A DNA stretch of 64,000 bases from Fodinibacter sp963695175 (GCA_963695175.1 CAVOGG010000003.1:124001-188000), one strand, 5' to 3'; counted from the stretch's first letter, positions 30,960 to 41,658 are shown. Program-made: numbers and translations. Notes: generated from the sequence alone by a model not told the origin.

Positions 30960-33902
30960 ATGATCGGGGCCGTGCCGCCCCGTTCACACTCAGAGCTCGT
31001 GGGTCGCCACGAGGAGCTCGACCGCGTCGCCGCCGCCCTCGGCTGGGCCGACGGTGGCGGCGGGGCGGTCCTCCTCGGTGGAGACGCGGGCATCGGCAAG
31101 ACCGCCCTCGTCGGCCGCCTCGTCGACCGCGCCACCGACCGGCAGGTGCTCGTCGGGCACTGCGTCGGCGAGGTGGGCACGAGCCTGCCCTACCTGCCCT
31201 TCGTCGAGATGGTCGCCGCCCTCGACGCCAGGGACCGCGACCTCGTCGACGAGCTGGTCGCCGCCCATCCGGGGCTGGTGCCCCTCGTGCCCCGGCTCGC
31301 CGGGGGTGTGCGCGGCGACGCCGTGCGCGCCGACCTCGTCGAGGCGGTGCACGGCGCCCTCGCCGACCTCGGTCGCCGCGGGCCGGTGCTCGTCGTCGTC
31401 GAGGACGTGCACTGGGCCGACGAGTCGACCCGCGAGCTGCTCACCCTCCTGTTCACCCGCGGTGGCCCCGACGGTGTCGGGCTGCTCGCCACGTGGCGCA
31501 GCGACGACATCCACCGCCGCCACCCCCTCGCGGGGGCGCTGACCGTGTGGTCGCGCCTGCCCGCCCTCACCCGGCTCGAGCTCGGCCCGCTGCCGGATGC
31601 CGACCTGCGCAGCATCGTGCGCCGGGTCGGCGCCGACCTGTCCCCCCGCGTCGTCGACGAGGTCGCCCGCCGGGCCGAGGGGAACGCCTTCTTCGCCGAG
31701 GAGCTCGCCGCCGCGGCGCGGTCCGGGGGAGCCGACCCCGGCGACCTCACCCGCCTGCTCCTCACCCGCGTCGACCAGCTCGACGACGGCGCCCAGTCCG
31801 TGGTGCGCGTCGCCGCGATCATCGGCCGTCGCGTCCCGCACGACCTCCTCGAGCGGGTCGCCGGCGTCGACCCCGCCACGCTGCGCACCGCGTTGCGCGC
31901 GGCCATCGAGCACCACGTGCTCGAGCCCTGCGGCGAGGACGGCTACGAGTTCCGGCACGCGCTGCTCGCCGAGGCCGTGACCGACGACCTCCTGCCCGCC
32001 GAGCGGCTCCAGCTGCACCGGGCCTGCGCCGCGGCGCTGCTCGAGGACCCCGGCCTGGGCACGACCGCCGACCTCGCGCGACACGCCCTCGCCTCAGGCG
32101 ACCGGGCCGTGGCCCTCGACGCGTCGGTGCGGGCCGGCGAGTCCGCACAGCGGATGGGCGGCCCGGCCGAGGCCCTCGCCCACTACGAGACCGCCCTCGC
32201 CCTCGCCGAGGCCGACCGGGCCCCCACCCACGACCTCACCCTGCGCGCGGCATCCGCCGCCAACGGCAGCGGGCGCACGATGCGCGCGATGGCGCTGCTG
32301 CGAGCCGCCCTCGCCACCGACGCACCGACCGACCACGAGCGGGCCGAGCTGCTCGGAGCCCTCGCCTTCGCGGCCCGGCTCACCGAGGAGCAGCTCGACC
32401 GGCTCACCCTCACCGAGGAGGCGCTCGGCCTCCTCGCCGACGATGCCCCGGTGCAGCTGCGGGTCTTCCTGCTCGCCCGCCGGGCCGAGGCCCTGATGGA
32501 CGGCGGTCGCTCCACCGAGGCGCTCGGCGTCGCCGACGAGGCGATGGCCCTGGCCGTGGAGCACGACCTCACCGTCGACCGCACCGACCTCACCTCGATC
32601 CTCGCCCGGCTCAGCGAGAGCGCCGGCGACCCGGGGGAGTCGATCCGCCGCCTCGAGATGGCCGTCGCCGCCTGGACCAGCGCACCCGACCTCGCCCTGC
32701 TCCGCGCCATGCACATCCTGGCGTCGGTGCACTACCGCCAGGGCGACCACGTGGCCGCGCTCGCGGCGTTCGAGCGCACCCTCGCCGAGGCCCGGCGGGC
32801 CGGGCTCGAGTGGTCGGTGTTCGGTGTCGACGCGCGCGCGATGGCGGTCACCACGGCCTACGAGATGGGGGACTGGGACCTCGCGCTGCGGCTCGCCGAC
32901 CACACGACGGATGCCGGGATGCCGTCGTCGGCGGGCGCGAGCATCGACGCAGCCGCGCTCGGCGTGCTCGCCGGTCGTGGGGGCGTCACGGCCGACGAGC
33001 TCCTCTCGGGCACCCGCCCGTGGTGGTCCGAGGAGGGCCGCATCGCGGTGCAGTCCGGCGCCACCGCGATCGACGTGCTCGGCCGCGACGGCGACGTCGA
33101 CGCGATGCTGGCGCTGCACGCCGAGGTGGTGGGCTTCCTGCGCGAGCTGTGGGGACACGGACGGGTCGCCGCCGAGGTGCGGCTCGGCGCCCTGGCCGTC
33201 GGACACCTCGGCACCGCCCTGCGCGGCCAGCCACCCGCGCGCCGGGCCGTCCTCCTCGACCACGTCGACCGCCTGTCCGCCGAGGCCGCAGCGGTGTGGG
33301 GCGGCGGCGAGGTGCTCCCACCGACCGCCGAGACACCGTTCTGGCAGGTGCGGGCGAGCGTGGGCGGCGCGCTCCTCCTCCCCCCGACGATCGAGGGCCA
33401 GGCGTGGGAGGCCCGGGCGACGGCCGAGCAGCAGCGGGCGCACTGGGCCGCGGGCGAGGACGTGCCGCTGCGTGGGCTGGTCGACGCGACCCGCCGGGTG
33501 GTCGACCTGTTCGTGCAGCACGGCGAGACCTATGAGGTGGCCCGCGCTCGCGCGAGGCTGGCGGAGGTGCTCCTCGCCGCGGGTGACCCGGGCGCCGACG
33601 ACCTCCTCGCCGAGGCCCGCGAGGCCGCGCAGCGGCTCGGTGCCGCACCCCTGCTGGCCGCCCTCGACCACCTGGCTCCCCGGCACACGCCCCGGGCCGC
33701 GCCCTCCACGTTGACCGCCCGCGAGGCCGAGGTGCTCGGGCTGCTCGCCGAGGGTCGCTCCAACGGCGAGATCGGCCGGGCGCTGTTCATCAGCACCAAG
33801 ACTGCGAGCGTGCACGTCTCCAACATCATGGCCAAGCTCGGCGCGGCATCGCGCGGCGAGGCCGTGGCGCTGGCCCGCGGCTCGGGCCTGCTCGACCACT
33901 GA
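30960..33902 (+). CDS. Large ATP-binding LuxR-family transcriptional regulator (LAL type)
   Basis: About 980 residues. N-terminus: LVGRHEELDRVAAAL then Walker A GGDAGIGKTALVGR and Walker B VLVVVEDVHWAD, an AAA/STAND ATPase. The long middle is helical and Ala/Leu-rich, TPR-like (AALAAFERTLAEARRAG). C-terminus is a LuxR helix-turn-helix: LTAREAEVLGLLAEGRSNGEIGRALFISTKTASVHVSNIM. Such proteins sense a ligand through the repeat region and activate nearby or distant operons. The start is uncertain: GTG 30930 (overlapping the small gene), ATG 30960, or GTG 30972 (7 bases after a CATGAT hexamer). Target unknown; the dyads at 30561-30623 are candidates. Confidence 0.9.
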   Translation: MIGAVPPRSHSELVGRHEELDRVAAALGWADGGGGAVLLGGDAGIGKTALVGRLVDRATDRQVLVGHCVGEVGTSLPYLPFVEMVAALDARDRDLVDELVAAHPGLVPLVPRLAGGVRGDAVRADLVEAVHGALADLGRRGPVLVVVEDVHWADESTRELLTLLFTRGGPDGVGLLATWRSDDIHRRHPLAGALTVWSRLPALTRLELGPLPDADLRSIVRRVGADLSPRVVDEVARRAEGNAFFAEELAAAARSGGADPGDLTRLLLTRVDQLDDGAQSVVRVAAIIGRRVPHDLLERVAGVDPATLRTALRAAIEHHVLEPCGEDGYEFRHALLAEAVTDDLLPAERLQLHRACAAALLEDPGLGTTADLARHALASGDRAVALDASVRAGESAQRMGGPAEALAHYETALALAEADRAPTHDLTLRAASAANGSGRTMRAMALLRAALATDAPTDHERAELLGALAFAARLTEEQLDRLTLTEEALGLLADDAPVQLRVFLLARRAEALMDGGRSTEALGVADEAMALAVEHDLTVDRTDLTSILARLSESAGDPGESIRRLEMAVAAWTSAPDLALLRAMHILASVHYRQGDHVAALAAFERTLAEARRAGLEWSVFGVDARAMAVTTAYEMGDWDLALRLADHTTDAGMPSSAGASIDAAALGVLAGRGGVTADELLSGTRPWWSEEGRIAVQSGATAIDVLGRDGDVDAMLALHAEVVGFLRELWGHGRVAAEVRLGALAVGHLGTALRGQPPARRAVLLDHVDRLSAEAAAVWGGGEVLPPTAETPFWQVRASVGGALLLPPTIEGQAWEARATAEQQRAHWAAGEDVPLRGLVDATRRVVDLFVQHGETYEVARARARLAEVLLAAGDPGADDLLAEAREAAQRLGAAPLLAALDHLAPRHTPRAAPSTLTAREAEVLGLLAEGRSNGEIGRALFISTKTASVHVSNIMAKLGAASRGEAVALARGSGLLDH

Positions 33903-33909
33903 GCCCAGG

Positions 33910-34860
33910 TCAGGCGGTCTGCGCCGGCTCGGAGTCGTCTCGACGCCGCAGCGCCAGGATGCCGTTGGTCAGCGCGACGACGAGCAGGCTCGCCCCGAGC
34001 ATGTGGGTGACGACGAGCGCCTCGGGCAGGTTCGTGAAGTACTGCACGTAGCCGATCAGCCCTTGCGCCAGCGAGACGGCCAGCACGACCAGCCAGGCCC
34101 GGGCCGGCCCCCGGTCGTCGTCGACGGCGGTCAGCCGGGCCGCGAGCCAGGTGGCCACGACCAGCCCGATGAAGATCATCACGAGGTCGGCGTGCAGCCA
34201 GGAGACGGTCCGCGCGTCGAAGCCGAACCGGTTGGGCTCGTCGGCGTCCCCCGAGTGCGGGCCGGAGCCGGTGACCACGGTGCCGAGCGCCAGCACGGCC
34301 GCGCCGGCCGCCACGGTGACCCAGCCCAGACGGGTGACCAGCAGGGGGACGAGCGGCCGCGGCGGACCGGCGCCGTCGTGCCGGGCGAACCACAGGTAGG
34401 ACGACGCCGCGACCAGGGCCATCGAGAGCAGGAAGTGCACGGCGACCGTCGCGGGGTTGAGCCCGAGCCGCACGGTGGCGCCGCCGAGCGCGGCCTGGGC
34501 GAACACCCCGCCGAGCACGACCACGGCGCCGGTCTTCATCGCCCGGCGCGGCGCCCACCGCCACACGGCGACGACGGTCGCCGCGGCGAGGACCACGAGC
34601 ACGCTGGTCAGCGTGCGGTTGCCGAACTCGATGTACTTGTGGAAGCCCTCGGGCTGCTCGATGGTCGGGGTGATCGAGCCGTCGACGCACTCGGGCCAGG
34701 TGGGGCAGCCGAGGCCACTGCCGGTGACCCGCACCAGCCCGCCGGTCACGACGATGCCGACCTCCGCCACGAGGTTCGCGAGGAGGATCGGGGCCAGCCA
34801 GCGGGAGCCGGCGCGCGTGGCGGCCCGGTGGGCCGGGGAGGTGGTGCTCGTGCTCGTCAC
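33910..34860 (-). CDS. ctaA: Haem A synthase CtaA (COX15)
   Basis: Membrane monooxygenase converting haem O to haem A, 316 residues, eight hydrophobic segments. Seen: VTGGLVRVTGSGLGCPTWPECVDG near the N-terminus with the paired Cys of the CtaA loop, the haem-ligand His in EFGNRTLTSVLVV/ HKYIEFGNR region and the second-half repeat VTGSGPHSGD with VSWLHADLVMIFIG. GTG start at 34860. Convergent with the LuxR gene (7-base gap) and upstream of nothing on its strand; the ABC permease gene ends 43 bases before its start on the same strand, so it may be the end of that unit. Confidence 0.93.
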   Translation of the reverse strand: MTSTSTTSPAHRAATRAGSRWLAPILLANLVAEVGIVVTGGLVRVTGSGLGCPTWPECVDGSITPTIEQPEGFHKYIEFGNRTLTSVLVVLAAATVVAVWRWAPRRAMKTGAVVVLGGVFAQAALGGATVRLGLNPATVAVHFLLSMALVAASSYLWFARHDGAGPPRPLVPLLVTRLGWVTVAAGAAVLALGTVVTGSGPHSGDADEPNRFGFDARTVSWLHADLVMIFIGLVVATWLAARLTAVDDDRGPARAWLVVLAVSLAQGLIGYVQYFTNLPEALVVTHMLGASLLVVALTNGILALRRRDDSEPAQTA

Positions 34861-34903
34861 GGCACAAGGTTACGGCGGCTCGGAGGGTGCCCCGACCGGC
34901 CCC

Positions 34904-35650
34904 TCAGCCACCCCAGCGGAAGAACCGCCGGGTCAGCAGACCGCCGACGACGGCCCACGCGACGAGCACCGCCCACTGCGACCACGGCCAGGCGCCGTCG
35001 ACGAACGACAGGCGCACCGCGTCGCCGAGGGCGCCCGAGGGCAGCAGGGCTGCCACGGTCGCGAGGCCGCCGGGCAGCTGGTCGGTCGGCGCGAGCACCC
35101 CGAGCCCGAGCAGCAGCACCCACGCCAGGTTGGCCACGGCGAGCACCGCCTCGGCGCGCAGGGTCCCGGCGAGCAGGAGGGCGAGCGCCACGAAGGCGGC
35201 GCTGCCCAGCAGGAGGCTGACCAGCGTGGGCAGGATGCCGCCGGCATCCGGTCGCGCGCCGAGCGCCGCTCCCAGCGCGCCGAGCAGCACGACCTGCAGC
35301 GCGAGCACCGACAGCACGGCCACCCCCTTGGCGGCGAGCAGCCCTCCGCGCCCCAACGGTGTGGTGCCGAGCAGCCGGAGCACACCGGCCCGGCGGTCGA
35401 ACCCGGTGGAGATGGCCTGCCCGGTGAACGCCGTCGACACCACGGCCAGGGCCAGGGCGCCGGCGGTGGCGAGGTCGGCGCGGGGGCCGGGGCCGAGGTC
35501 GGGCACCGACCCGAGCGCCAGCCCGGCCAGCACCAGGCAGGGGAGCAGTACCGACACGAGCAGCTGCTCGCCGTTGGCCAACAGGGTGCGCGTCTCGAAC
35601 CCGGCGCGCGAGAGCACGCGCCGGCGCGCCGCCGCCGCCGCGGTGCTCAC
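34904..35650 (-). CDS. ABC transporter permease (ABC-2 type)
   Basis: 248 residues, about six hydrophobic segments, ABC-2 type. Seen: TAFTGQAISTGFDRRAGVLRLLGTTPLGRGGLLAAKG, the cytosolic coupling pattern typical of these permeases. GTG 35650 overlaps the ATPase stop (GTGA). Forms a two-gene exporter with the ATPase gene. In actinobacteria a similar pair is often found beside ctaA and sufR, so a role linked to cytochrome or haem export has been suggested by position only; the substrate is unknown. Confidence 0.88.
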   Translation of the reverse strand: MSTAAAAARRRVLSRAGFETRTLLANGEQLLVSVLLPCLVLAGLALGSVPDLGPGPRADLATAGALALAVVSTAFTGQAISTGFDRRAGVLRLLGTTPLGRGGLLAAKGVAVLSVLALQVVLLGALGAALGARPDAGGILPTLVSLLLGSAAFVALALLLAGTLRAEAVLAVANLAWVLLLGLGVLAPTDQLPGGLATVAALLPSGALGDAVRLSFVDGAWPWSQWAVLVAWAVVGGLLTRRFFRWGG

Positions 35651-36357
35651 CGGGCCGCCCGGGCGGTCAGCGCGAAGTAGACGTCCTCGAGGGAGCGCCC
35701 GCCGCGCACCTCGTCGAGCGTGCCGTCGGCCACGACCCGCCCGGCGGCCATGATGACGATCCGGTTCGCCAGCCGCTCGGCCTCCTCGAACGAGTGGGTG
35801 GTCACCACGACGCAGGCGCCTCGCGTCGCCTCGGTCCGCACGAGGTCCCAGACCTCGAGCCGCGCGTGCGGGTCGAGCCCGGCGGTCGGCTCGTCGAGGA
35901 ACAACACGTCCGGGCGGGGGAGCAGGGCGGCGGCCAGGGCCACCCGCTGACGCTGCCCGCCGGACATCCGCCGCACCGTGGTGCGCGCGAACTCGTCGAT
36001 GCCCAGCCGCGCGACGAGCTCGTCGAGCGGCGCGGGCTCGGCATACAGGGCGGCCAGGTGGCGGAGCAGCGCCAGGGGTCGGCTGCTCGTCGGCAGCCCA
36101 CCCTCCTGGAGCATCACCCCGACCCTGGCGCGGTGGTCGGGCCCCGCGTGCCACGGGTCGACGCCGAGCACCTGCACCGACCCGGCATCCGGCCGCTGCA
36201 GCCCCTCGAGGCACTCGACCGTCGTGGTCTTTCCGGCGCCGTTCGGCCCGAGCAGCGCGGTGACCGTGCCCGCGCCGGCCGACCAGCTCGCGCCGTCGAC
36301 GGCGGTGGTCGTCGAGAACGACCTGCGCAGCTCGCGCACCAGGACTGCACCGGTCAC
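35647..36357 (-). CDS. ABC transporter ATP-binding protein
   Basis: 236 residues. Seen: Walker A LLGPNGAGKTTTVE, Q-loop MLQEGGLP, signature RMSGGQRQRVALAAALL, Walker B VLFLDEPTAGLDP and switch His VVVTTHSFEEAERLA. This is the drug/lipid-export (DRA) type of ATPase. GTG 36357 chosen because the LVRELRRSFS strand follows and upstream in-frame sequence is antisense to psd. Pairs with the permease by a 4-base overlap and is divergent from psd by 25 bases. Confidence 0.92.
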   Translation of the reverse strand: MTGAVLVRELRRSFSTTTAVDGASWSAGAGTVTALLGPNGAGKTTTVECLEGLQRPDAGSVQVLGVDPWHAGPDHRARVGVMLQEGGLPTSSRPLALLRHLAALYAEPAPLDELVARLGIDEFARTTVRRMSGGQRQRVALAAALLPRPDVLFLDEPTAGLDPHARLEVWDLVRTEATRGACVVVTTHSFEEAERLANRIVIMAAGRVVADGTLDEVRGGRSLEDVYFALTARAAR

Positions 36358-36382
36358 GCCTCGACATCCTAGGCTGGCGGTC

Positions 36383-37054
36383 ATGCCCCGCATCGACAGG
36401 GAGGCTGCGCCCGCCACCATGGTGGCCGCGGCGCCCGCCGCCCTCGCCCTCCTGCTCGGCCGTCCCCGGACGGCGGCCCTGCTGGGAGTGCTCCCCGTCG
36501 CCGTGGCTGCCTTCTTCCGCGACCCCGAGCGCACCCCCGACCACGCCACCGTGCCGGTCGACGACGTGCTCGCACCCGCCGACGGCAAGGTGATGCACGC
36601 CGGCGCCGGCCAGGAGGGGGTCGCGCCCGAGGGGGAGTGGCAGCAGGTGAGCATCTTCCTGTCGGCCTTCGACGTGCACATCAACCGCACCCCGTACGGC
36701 GGCCGGGTCGTCGAGGTGGCCGAGCGGCCCGGCAAGTGGCTGGCCGCGTACAAGCACGAGAGCGCCCACCTCAACGAGCGCAGCGACATCACCGTGGAAC
36801 GGCAGGTGGGCGACGAGCTCCGGCGGGTGCACTTCCGCCAGATCGTCGGCCTGATGGCCCGCCGGGTCGTCACCCGCGTGTCCGAGGGCGACGACCTCGC
36901 CACCGGCCAGCGGGTCGGGCTGATGAAGTTCGGCTCCCGGATGGACGTCTTCGTGCCGCCCGAGTGCGACCTGCTCGTCTCGACCGGTGACCGCGTCGTG
37001 GCCGGCGAGACCGTGATCGCCCGCTGGGCGCGCCCGGCTCGGACGACGACATGA
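36383..37054 (+). CDS. psd: Phosphatidylserine decarboxylase
   Basis: Makes phosphatidylethanolamine from phosphatidylserine; 223 residues, the short soluble-tail type (PSD-A-like). Seen: N-terminal hydrophobic segment (AALLGVLPVAVAAFFRDPER), APADGKV, FLSAFDVHINRTPYGGRV, AHLNERSDI and the self-cleavage site LMKFGSRMDVFVP, where the Ser of the G-S pair becomes the pyruvoyl group and splits the chain into beta and alpha subunits. ATG 36383; stop overlaps the pssA ATG (ATGA), so both lipid enzymes are coupled. Confidence 0.94.
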   Translation: MPRIDREAAPATMVAAAPAALALLLGRPRTAALLGVLPVAVAAFFRDPERTPDHATVPVDDVLAPADGKVMHAGAGQEGVAPEGEWQQVSIFLSAFDVHINRTPYGGRVVEVAERPGKWLAAYKHESAHLNERSDITVERQVGDELRRVHFRQIVGLMARRVVTRVSEGDDLATGQRVGLMKFGSRMDVFVPPECDLLVSTGDRVVAGETVIARWARPARTTT

Positions 37055-37974
37055 CCAGCCCGGCCGCGCACGGACGCCGACGGATCCTCGACCGCTGGCG
37101 GCTCGTGTCGCCCACCGGTGCCCGCGTCGTCTCGCTCCGGCAGCTGCCCAAGCGTGAGCGCGCCCGACTGCTCGCCCCGAGCGCCTTCACGACGCTCAAC
37201 ATGATGAGTGGGCTGTCCTCGGTCATGTTGGCCTTCGACGGCCACTTCACGGTCGCCGCCGCGCTCATCGCGGTCTCGATCGTGCTCGACATCGCCGACG
37301 GCTTCGTCGCCCGGCTGATCGGGGCCACCTCCCCGTTCGGCCTGCAGCTCGACTCGCTCGCCGACCTGATCTCCTTCGGCCTGGCGCCGGCGATCCTCGT
37401 GCACACCTGGGCGCTCGACGACTGGCCGATCCTGTCGTGGCTGGCCGCGTTCTTCTGGCTGGCCTGCGCGGCGTTCCGGCTGGCCCGGTTCAACGTGACC
37501 ATCGACCCACTCGCCGACAAGCGCTACTTCGTCGGGCTGCCCTCGCCGGGCGCGGCGGCCGTCGTGATGGCCACGATCCTGGCGCTGGACTCGCCGCACT
37601 TCGGCCCCGGCACCGGCCCGTGGCTGGCGTGGTTCCCCCTGCTGGTCAGCGTGGTCCCGGCGCTGCTGATGGTCATGACGGTGCGGTTCCGCTCGTTCCG
37701 CACCCTGCTCTCGCCGACCACCCGCAACGCCCGGCTCACCACGGCCGCCGTCGCGGTGGCCATCGGCACCGGCCTGGTGTTCGTACCGGGTCTGACCAGC
37801 CTCGTCGTCGCGTACGGCTACGTGCTCACCGCGCCGCTCGGGGTGCTCACCGCGCCGCTGCGCGAGCGCTGGCTCGGGCCGGACTCGGTCGCGCCTCCCC
37901 GGCGTCGGATGCCGTCGGTCTTCCTCCCGCTCGACGACGACGAGGCCGACTCGGACCACGAGGCCGAAGGTTAG
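37051..37974 (+). CDS. pssA: CDP-diacylglycerol--serine O-phosphatidyltransferase
   Basis: Membrane enzyme forming phosphatidylserine, substrate of psd. 307 residues. The CDP-alcohol phosphotransferase motif D-G-x2-A-R-x8-G-x3-D-x3-D is present as DIADGFVARLIGATSPFGLQLDSLAD (split here: DGFVAR, then GLQLDSLAD). About six to eight hydrophobic segments follow; the C-terminus is acidic (DDDEADSDHEAEG). ATG 37051 overlaps psd. The gene ends 47 bases before sufR and the sufR promoter begins just after its stop. Confidence 0.93.
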   Translation: MTSPAAHGRRRILDRWRLVSPTGARVVSLRQLPKRERARLLAPSAFTTLNMMSGLSSVMLAFDGHFTVAAALIAVSIVLDIADGFVARLIGATSPFGLQLDSLADLISFGLAPAILVHTWALDDWPILSWLAAFFWLACAAFRLARFNVTIDPLADKRYFVGLPSPGAAAVVMATILALDSPHFGPGTGPWLAWFPLLVSVVPALLMVMTVRFRSFRTLLSPTTRNARLTTAAVAVAIGTGLVFVPGLTSLVVAYGYVLTAPLGVLTAPLRERWLGPDSVAPPRRRMPSVFLPLDDDEADSDHEAEG

Positions 37975-37985
37975 GGCACCCTTCC

Positions 37986-38015
37986 TTGGACAGGCTCCGA
38001 GCAATTACCTAACAT
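37986..38015 (+). promoter_or_regulatory. Promoter of the suf operon (leaderless sufR transcript)
   Basis: A -35 hexamer TTGGAC (37986-37991) and -10 hexamer TAACAT (38010-38015) are separated by 18 bases, and the sufR GTG (38022) is 6 bases after the -10, so the transcript is probably leaderless. The segment ATTACC...GGTTAAT around 38005-38030 is an imperfect dyad spanning the -10 and start and is a candidate operator for SufR autorepression; this last point is inference. Confidence 0.65.
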
Positions 38016-38021
38016 GGGTGT

Positions 38022-38710
38022 GTGGTTAATACCGGCGGCAACACCCTGGAGTCGCGCACGCGCGACCGGGTCCTGCGCGTCGTGAGCCAGGAGGGGCCGG
38101 TCAGCATCACCATCCTGGTCGACCGGCTCGGCCTCACCGAGACCGCCGTCCGCCGCCAGGTCGACGCCCTGCACGCCGAGGGGCTCGTCGAGTCCCGCGA
38201 GGCCAGCGGCCCGCGCCGGCGCGGCCGCCCGGCCAAGTCCTGGGTGCTCACCGAGCGCGGGCACCGCGCCCTGGTCAGCGACTACGACCACCTGGCCGGT
38301 GAGGCGCTGCGCTTCCTGAGCGACACCGTCGGTGCCGACGCCGTGCACCAGTTCGCCGAGCACCGCGCGGCCTCCCTCGAGCAGCGCTACGCCGAGCGCA
38401 TCGACGCCGCGGGGCACGACACCGCCGCCCGTGCCGAGGCACTCGTCGACGCGCTCATCGACGACGGCTACGCTGCGTCGGCCCGCCCGGTCGGCACGGC
38501 CGGCGCGGGACAGCTCACCGGCATCCAGCTCTGCCAGGGCCACTGCCCGGTGCAGCACGTCGCCGCCGAGTTCCCCCAGTTCTGCGAGGCCGAGACCGAG
38601 GCGTTCTCCCGCCTGCTCGGCGTCCACGTCCAGCGCCTGGCCACCCTGGCCCACGGCGACCACGTCTGCACCACCTTCGTCCCCACACCGACCACCGAGA
38701 GGCCATCGTC

Positions 38711-38714
<4 letters not shown>
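38022..38714 (+). CDS. sufR: Iron-sulfur cluster sensing repressor, SufR-like
   Basis: 230 residues. N-terminal winged helix-turn-helix (GPVSITILVDRLGLTETAVRRQVDALHAEGLVE then RRRGRPAKSW wing). The C-terminal half has the Cys set expected for a cluster: CQGHCPVQHV, FCEAETEAF and HVCTTF, the arrangement seen in SufR proteins of cyanobacteria and mycobacteria. Holo-SufR represses the suf operon and releases it under iron or oxidative stress; here it heads the operon and overlaps sufB by 4 bases, so it controls its own expression. GTG 38022 follows the promoter directly. Confidence 0.9.
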
Positions 38715-40132
<1,418 letters not shown>

Positions 40133-40134
40133 GC

Positions 40135-41313
40135 ATGTCCCTGCTGACCCCCCAGCGCCCCACCGCGGGCGCCCACACCGACAGCGCCGCGACGATGGTC
40201 CCGAACCAGTCGCGCGCCGAACGGACGACGTCGTATGCCGTCGCCGACTTCCCGCTGCCCACGGGCCGCGAGGAGGAGTGGCGCTTCGCGCCCGTCGACC
40301 GGCTCGGCGCGCTGTTCCACGACGAGGCCACCGGCGCCCACCTCGACCTGGCGCACGAGCTGCCCGAGGGCGTGACCCTGTCGACCGTCAGCTCGCAGGA
40401 GTGGCGCGCGAGCGGCGCCCCGGCGCCGGGTGACCGGGCCGCTGCCGTCGCCGCCGCGCACAGCGGCGGCGTCCTTCTGCTCGACGTCCCCGCCGACGCC
40501 GAGCTCGACGAGCCGGTCCGCATCCGGCTCAACGGGACGCGGCACGAGGTCGTGCACGGCCAGCTGCTCGTGCGGGTCGGCCGGTTCGCCCGCGCCACGG
40601 TCGTGCTCGAGCACACCGGCACCAGCGAGTACGGCGAGGTCGTCTCCCTGGTCGCCGGCGACGGCGCGCAGGTCACCCTGGTCACCGTGCAGGAGTGGGA
40701 CGACGACGCCCACCACCTGGCCCAGCACGACGTCGTCATCGGCCGCGACGCCGCGGTGCGGCACATCGCCGTCACGATCGGCGGCGGCATCGTCCGGTTC
40801 AACACCAACGCCACCTACGCCGGCCCCGGCGGCTCGTTCGAGGGCCTGGGCGTCTACTTCGCCGATGCCGGGCAGCACCTCGAGCACCGCCTGTTCGTCG
40901 ACCACGGGGCGCCGCAGTGCCGCTCCAACGTCGAGTACAAGGGCGCCCTCCAGGGCGACACCGCGCACACCGTGTGGGTCGGCGACGTCCTGATCCGCGC
41001 CAGTGCCGAGGGCACCGACACCTACGAGCTCAACCGCAACCTGGTGCTCACCGAGGGGGCGCGCGCCGACTCGGTGCCCAACCTCGAGATCGAGACCGGT
41101 GAGATCAAGGGTGCCGGGCACGCCTCCGCCACCGGGCGGTTCGACGACCAGCAGCTGTTCTACCTGATGGCGCGCGGCATCCCCGAGGACGAGGCCCGCC
41201 GCCTCGTCGTGCGCGGGTTCTTCGCCAGCGTCGTCGGCCGGATCGGCGTGCCCGAGGTCCAGGACCGCCTGATGCTCGCCATCGAGCGCGAGCTCGCCGG
41301 GGGTGCCGCATGA
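40135..41313 (+). CDS. sufD: Fe-S cluster assembly protein SufD
   Basis: Partner of SufB and SufC, 392 residues, homologous to the SufB C-terminal half. Seen: an N-terminal segment EEWRFAPVDRLG, the beta-helix region VVLEHTGTSEYGEVV, HHLAQHDVVIGRDAA, CRSNVEYKGALQG, and the SufC-contact end YLMARGIPEDEARRLVVRGFF. ATG 40135 lies 2 bases after sufB; its stop overlaps the Rieske gene (ATGA). Confidence 0.95.
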   Translation: MSLLTPQRPTAGAHTDSAATMVPNQSRAERTTSYAVADFPLPTGREEEWRFAPVDRLGALFHDEATGAHLDLAHELPEGVTLSTVSSQEWRASGAPAPGDRAAAVAAAHSGGVLLLDVPADAELDEPVRIRLNGTRHEVVHGQLLVRVGRFARATVVLEHTGTSEYGEVVSLVAGDGAQVTLVTVQEWDDDAHHLAQHDVVIGRDAAVRHIAVTIGGGIVRFNTNATYAGPGGSFEGLGVYFADAGQHLEHRLFVDHGAPQCRSNVEYKGALQGDTAHTVWVGDVLIRASAEGTDTYELNRNLVLTEGARADSVPNLEIETGEIKGAGHASATGRFDDQQLFYLMARGIPEDEARRLVVRGFFASVVGRIGVPEVQDRLMLAIERELAGGAA

Positions 41314-41651
41314 GCGAGCAGGTCACCGACACCGGCTTCGTGCGGGTCTGCCGGCTCGACGAGCTGCCGGCCGTGGGCGCCGCCCTGGCCGAGATCGAGG
41401 GCCGCCGGGTCTCGATCGTGCACACCGCCGACGGCGACGTGCACTGCGTCGACGACACCTGCACCCACGCCAACGTCTCGCTGTCCGAGGGCGAGCTCGA
41501 CGGCTGCACCCTCGAGTGCTGGCTGCACGGCTCGCGCTTCGACCTCCGCACGGGGGAGCCGACCGGCCCACCGGCCATCGTCCCCATCGCCGTCCACACC
41601 GTCCGCATCGAGGGCGACGACGTCTACGTCGCCCTGTCCGAGGAGAGCTGA
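41310..41651 (+). CDS. Rieske-type ferredoxin in the suf operon
   Basis: 113-residue soluble Rieske [2Fe-2S] protein. Cluster motif CTHANVSL ... CWLHGSRF, the two-Cys/two-His form without the extra disulfide Cys, as in dioxygenase-type ferredoxins. It lies between sufD and sufC with ATGA overlap, a placement common in actinobacterial suf operons, so it probably supplies electrons to cluster assembly or acts as a client; the exact role is unproven. Confidence 0.88.
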   Translation: MSEQVTDTGFVRVCRLDELPAVGAALAEIEGRRVSIVHTADGDVHCVDDTCTHANVSLSEGELDGCTLECWLHGSRFDLRTGEPTGPPAIVPIAVHTVRIEGDDVYVALSEES

Positions 41652-41658
41652 GCACCGC

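Noticed and set aside
37972..37984. DtxR/IdeR iron box before sufR
   Set aside because: Only one half fits the TTAGG-type consensus; it is kept as part of a finding but not as a feature.
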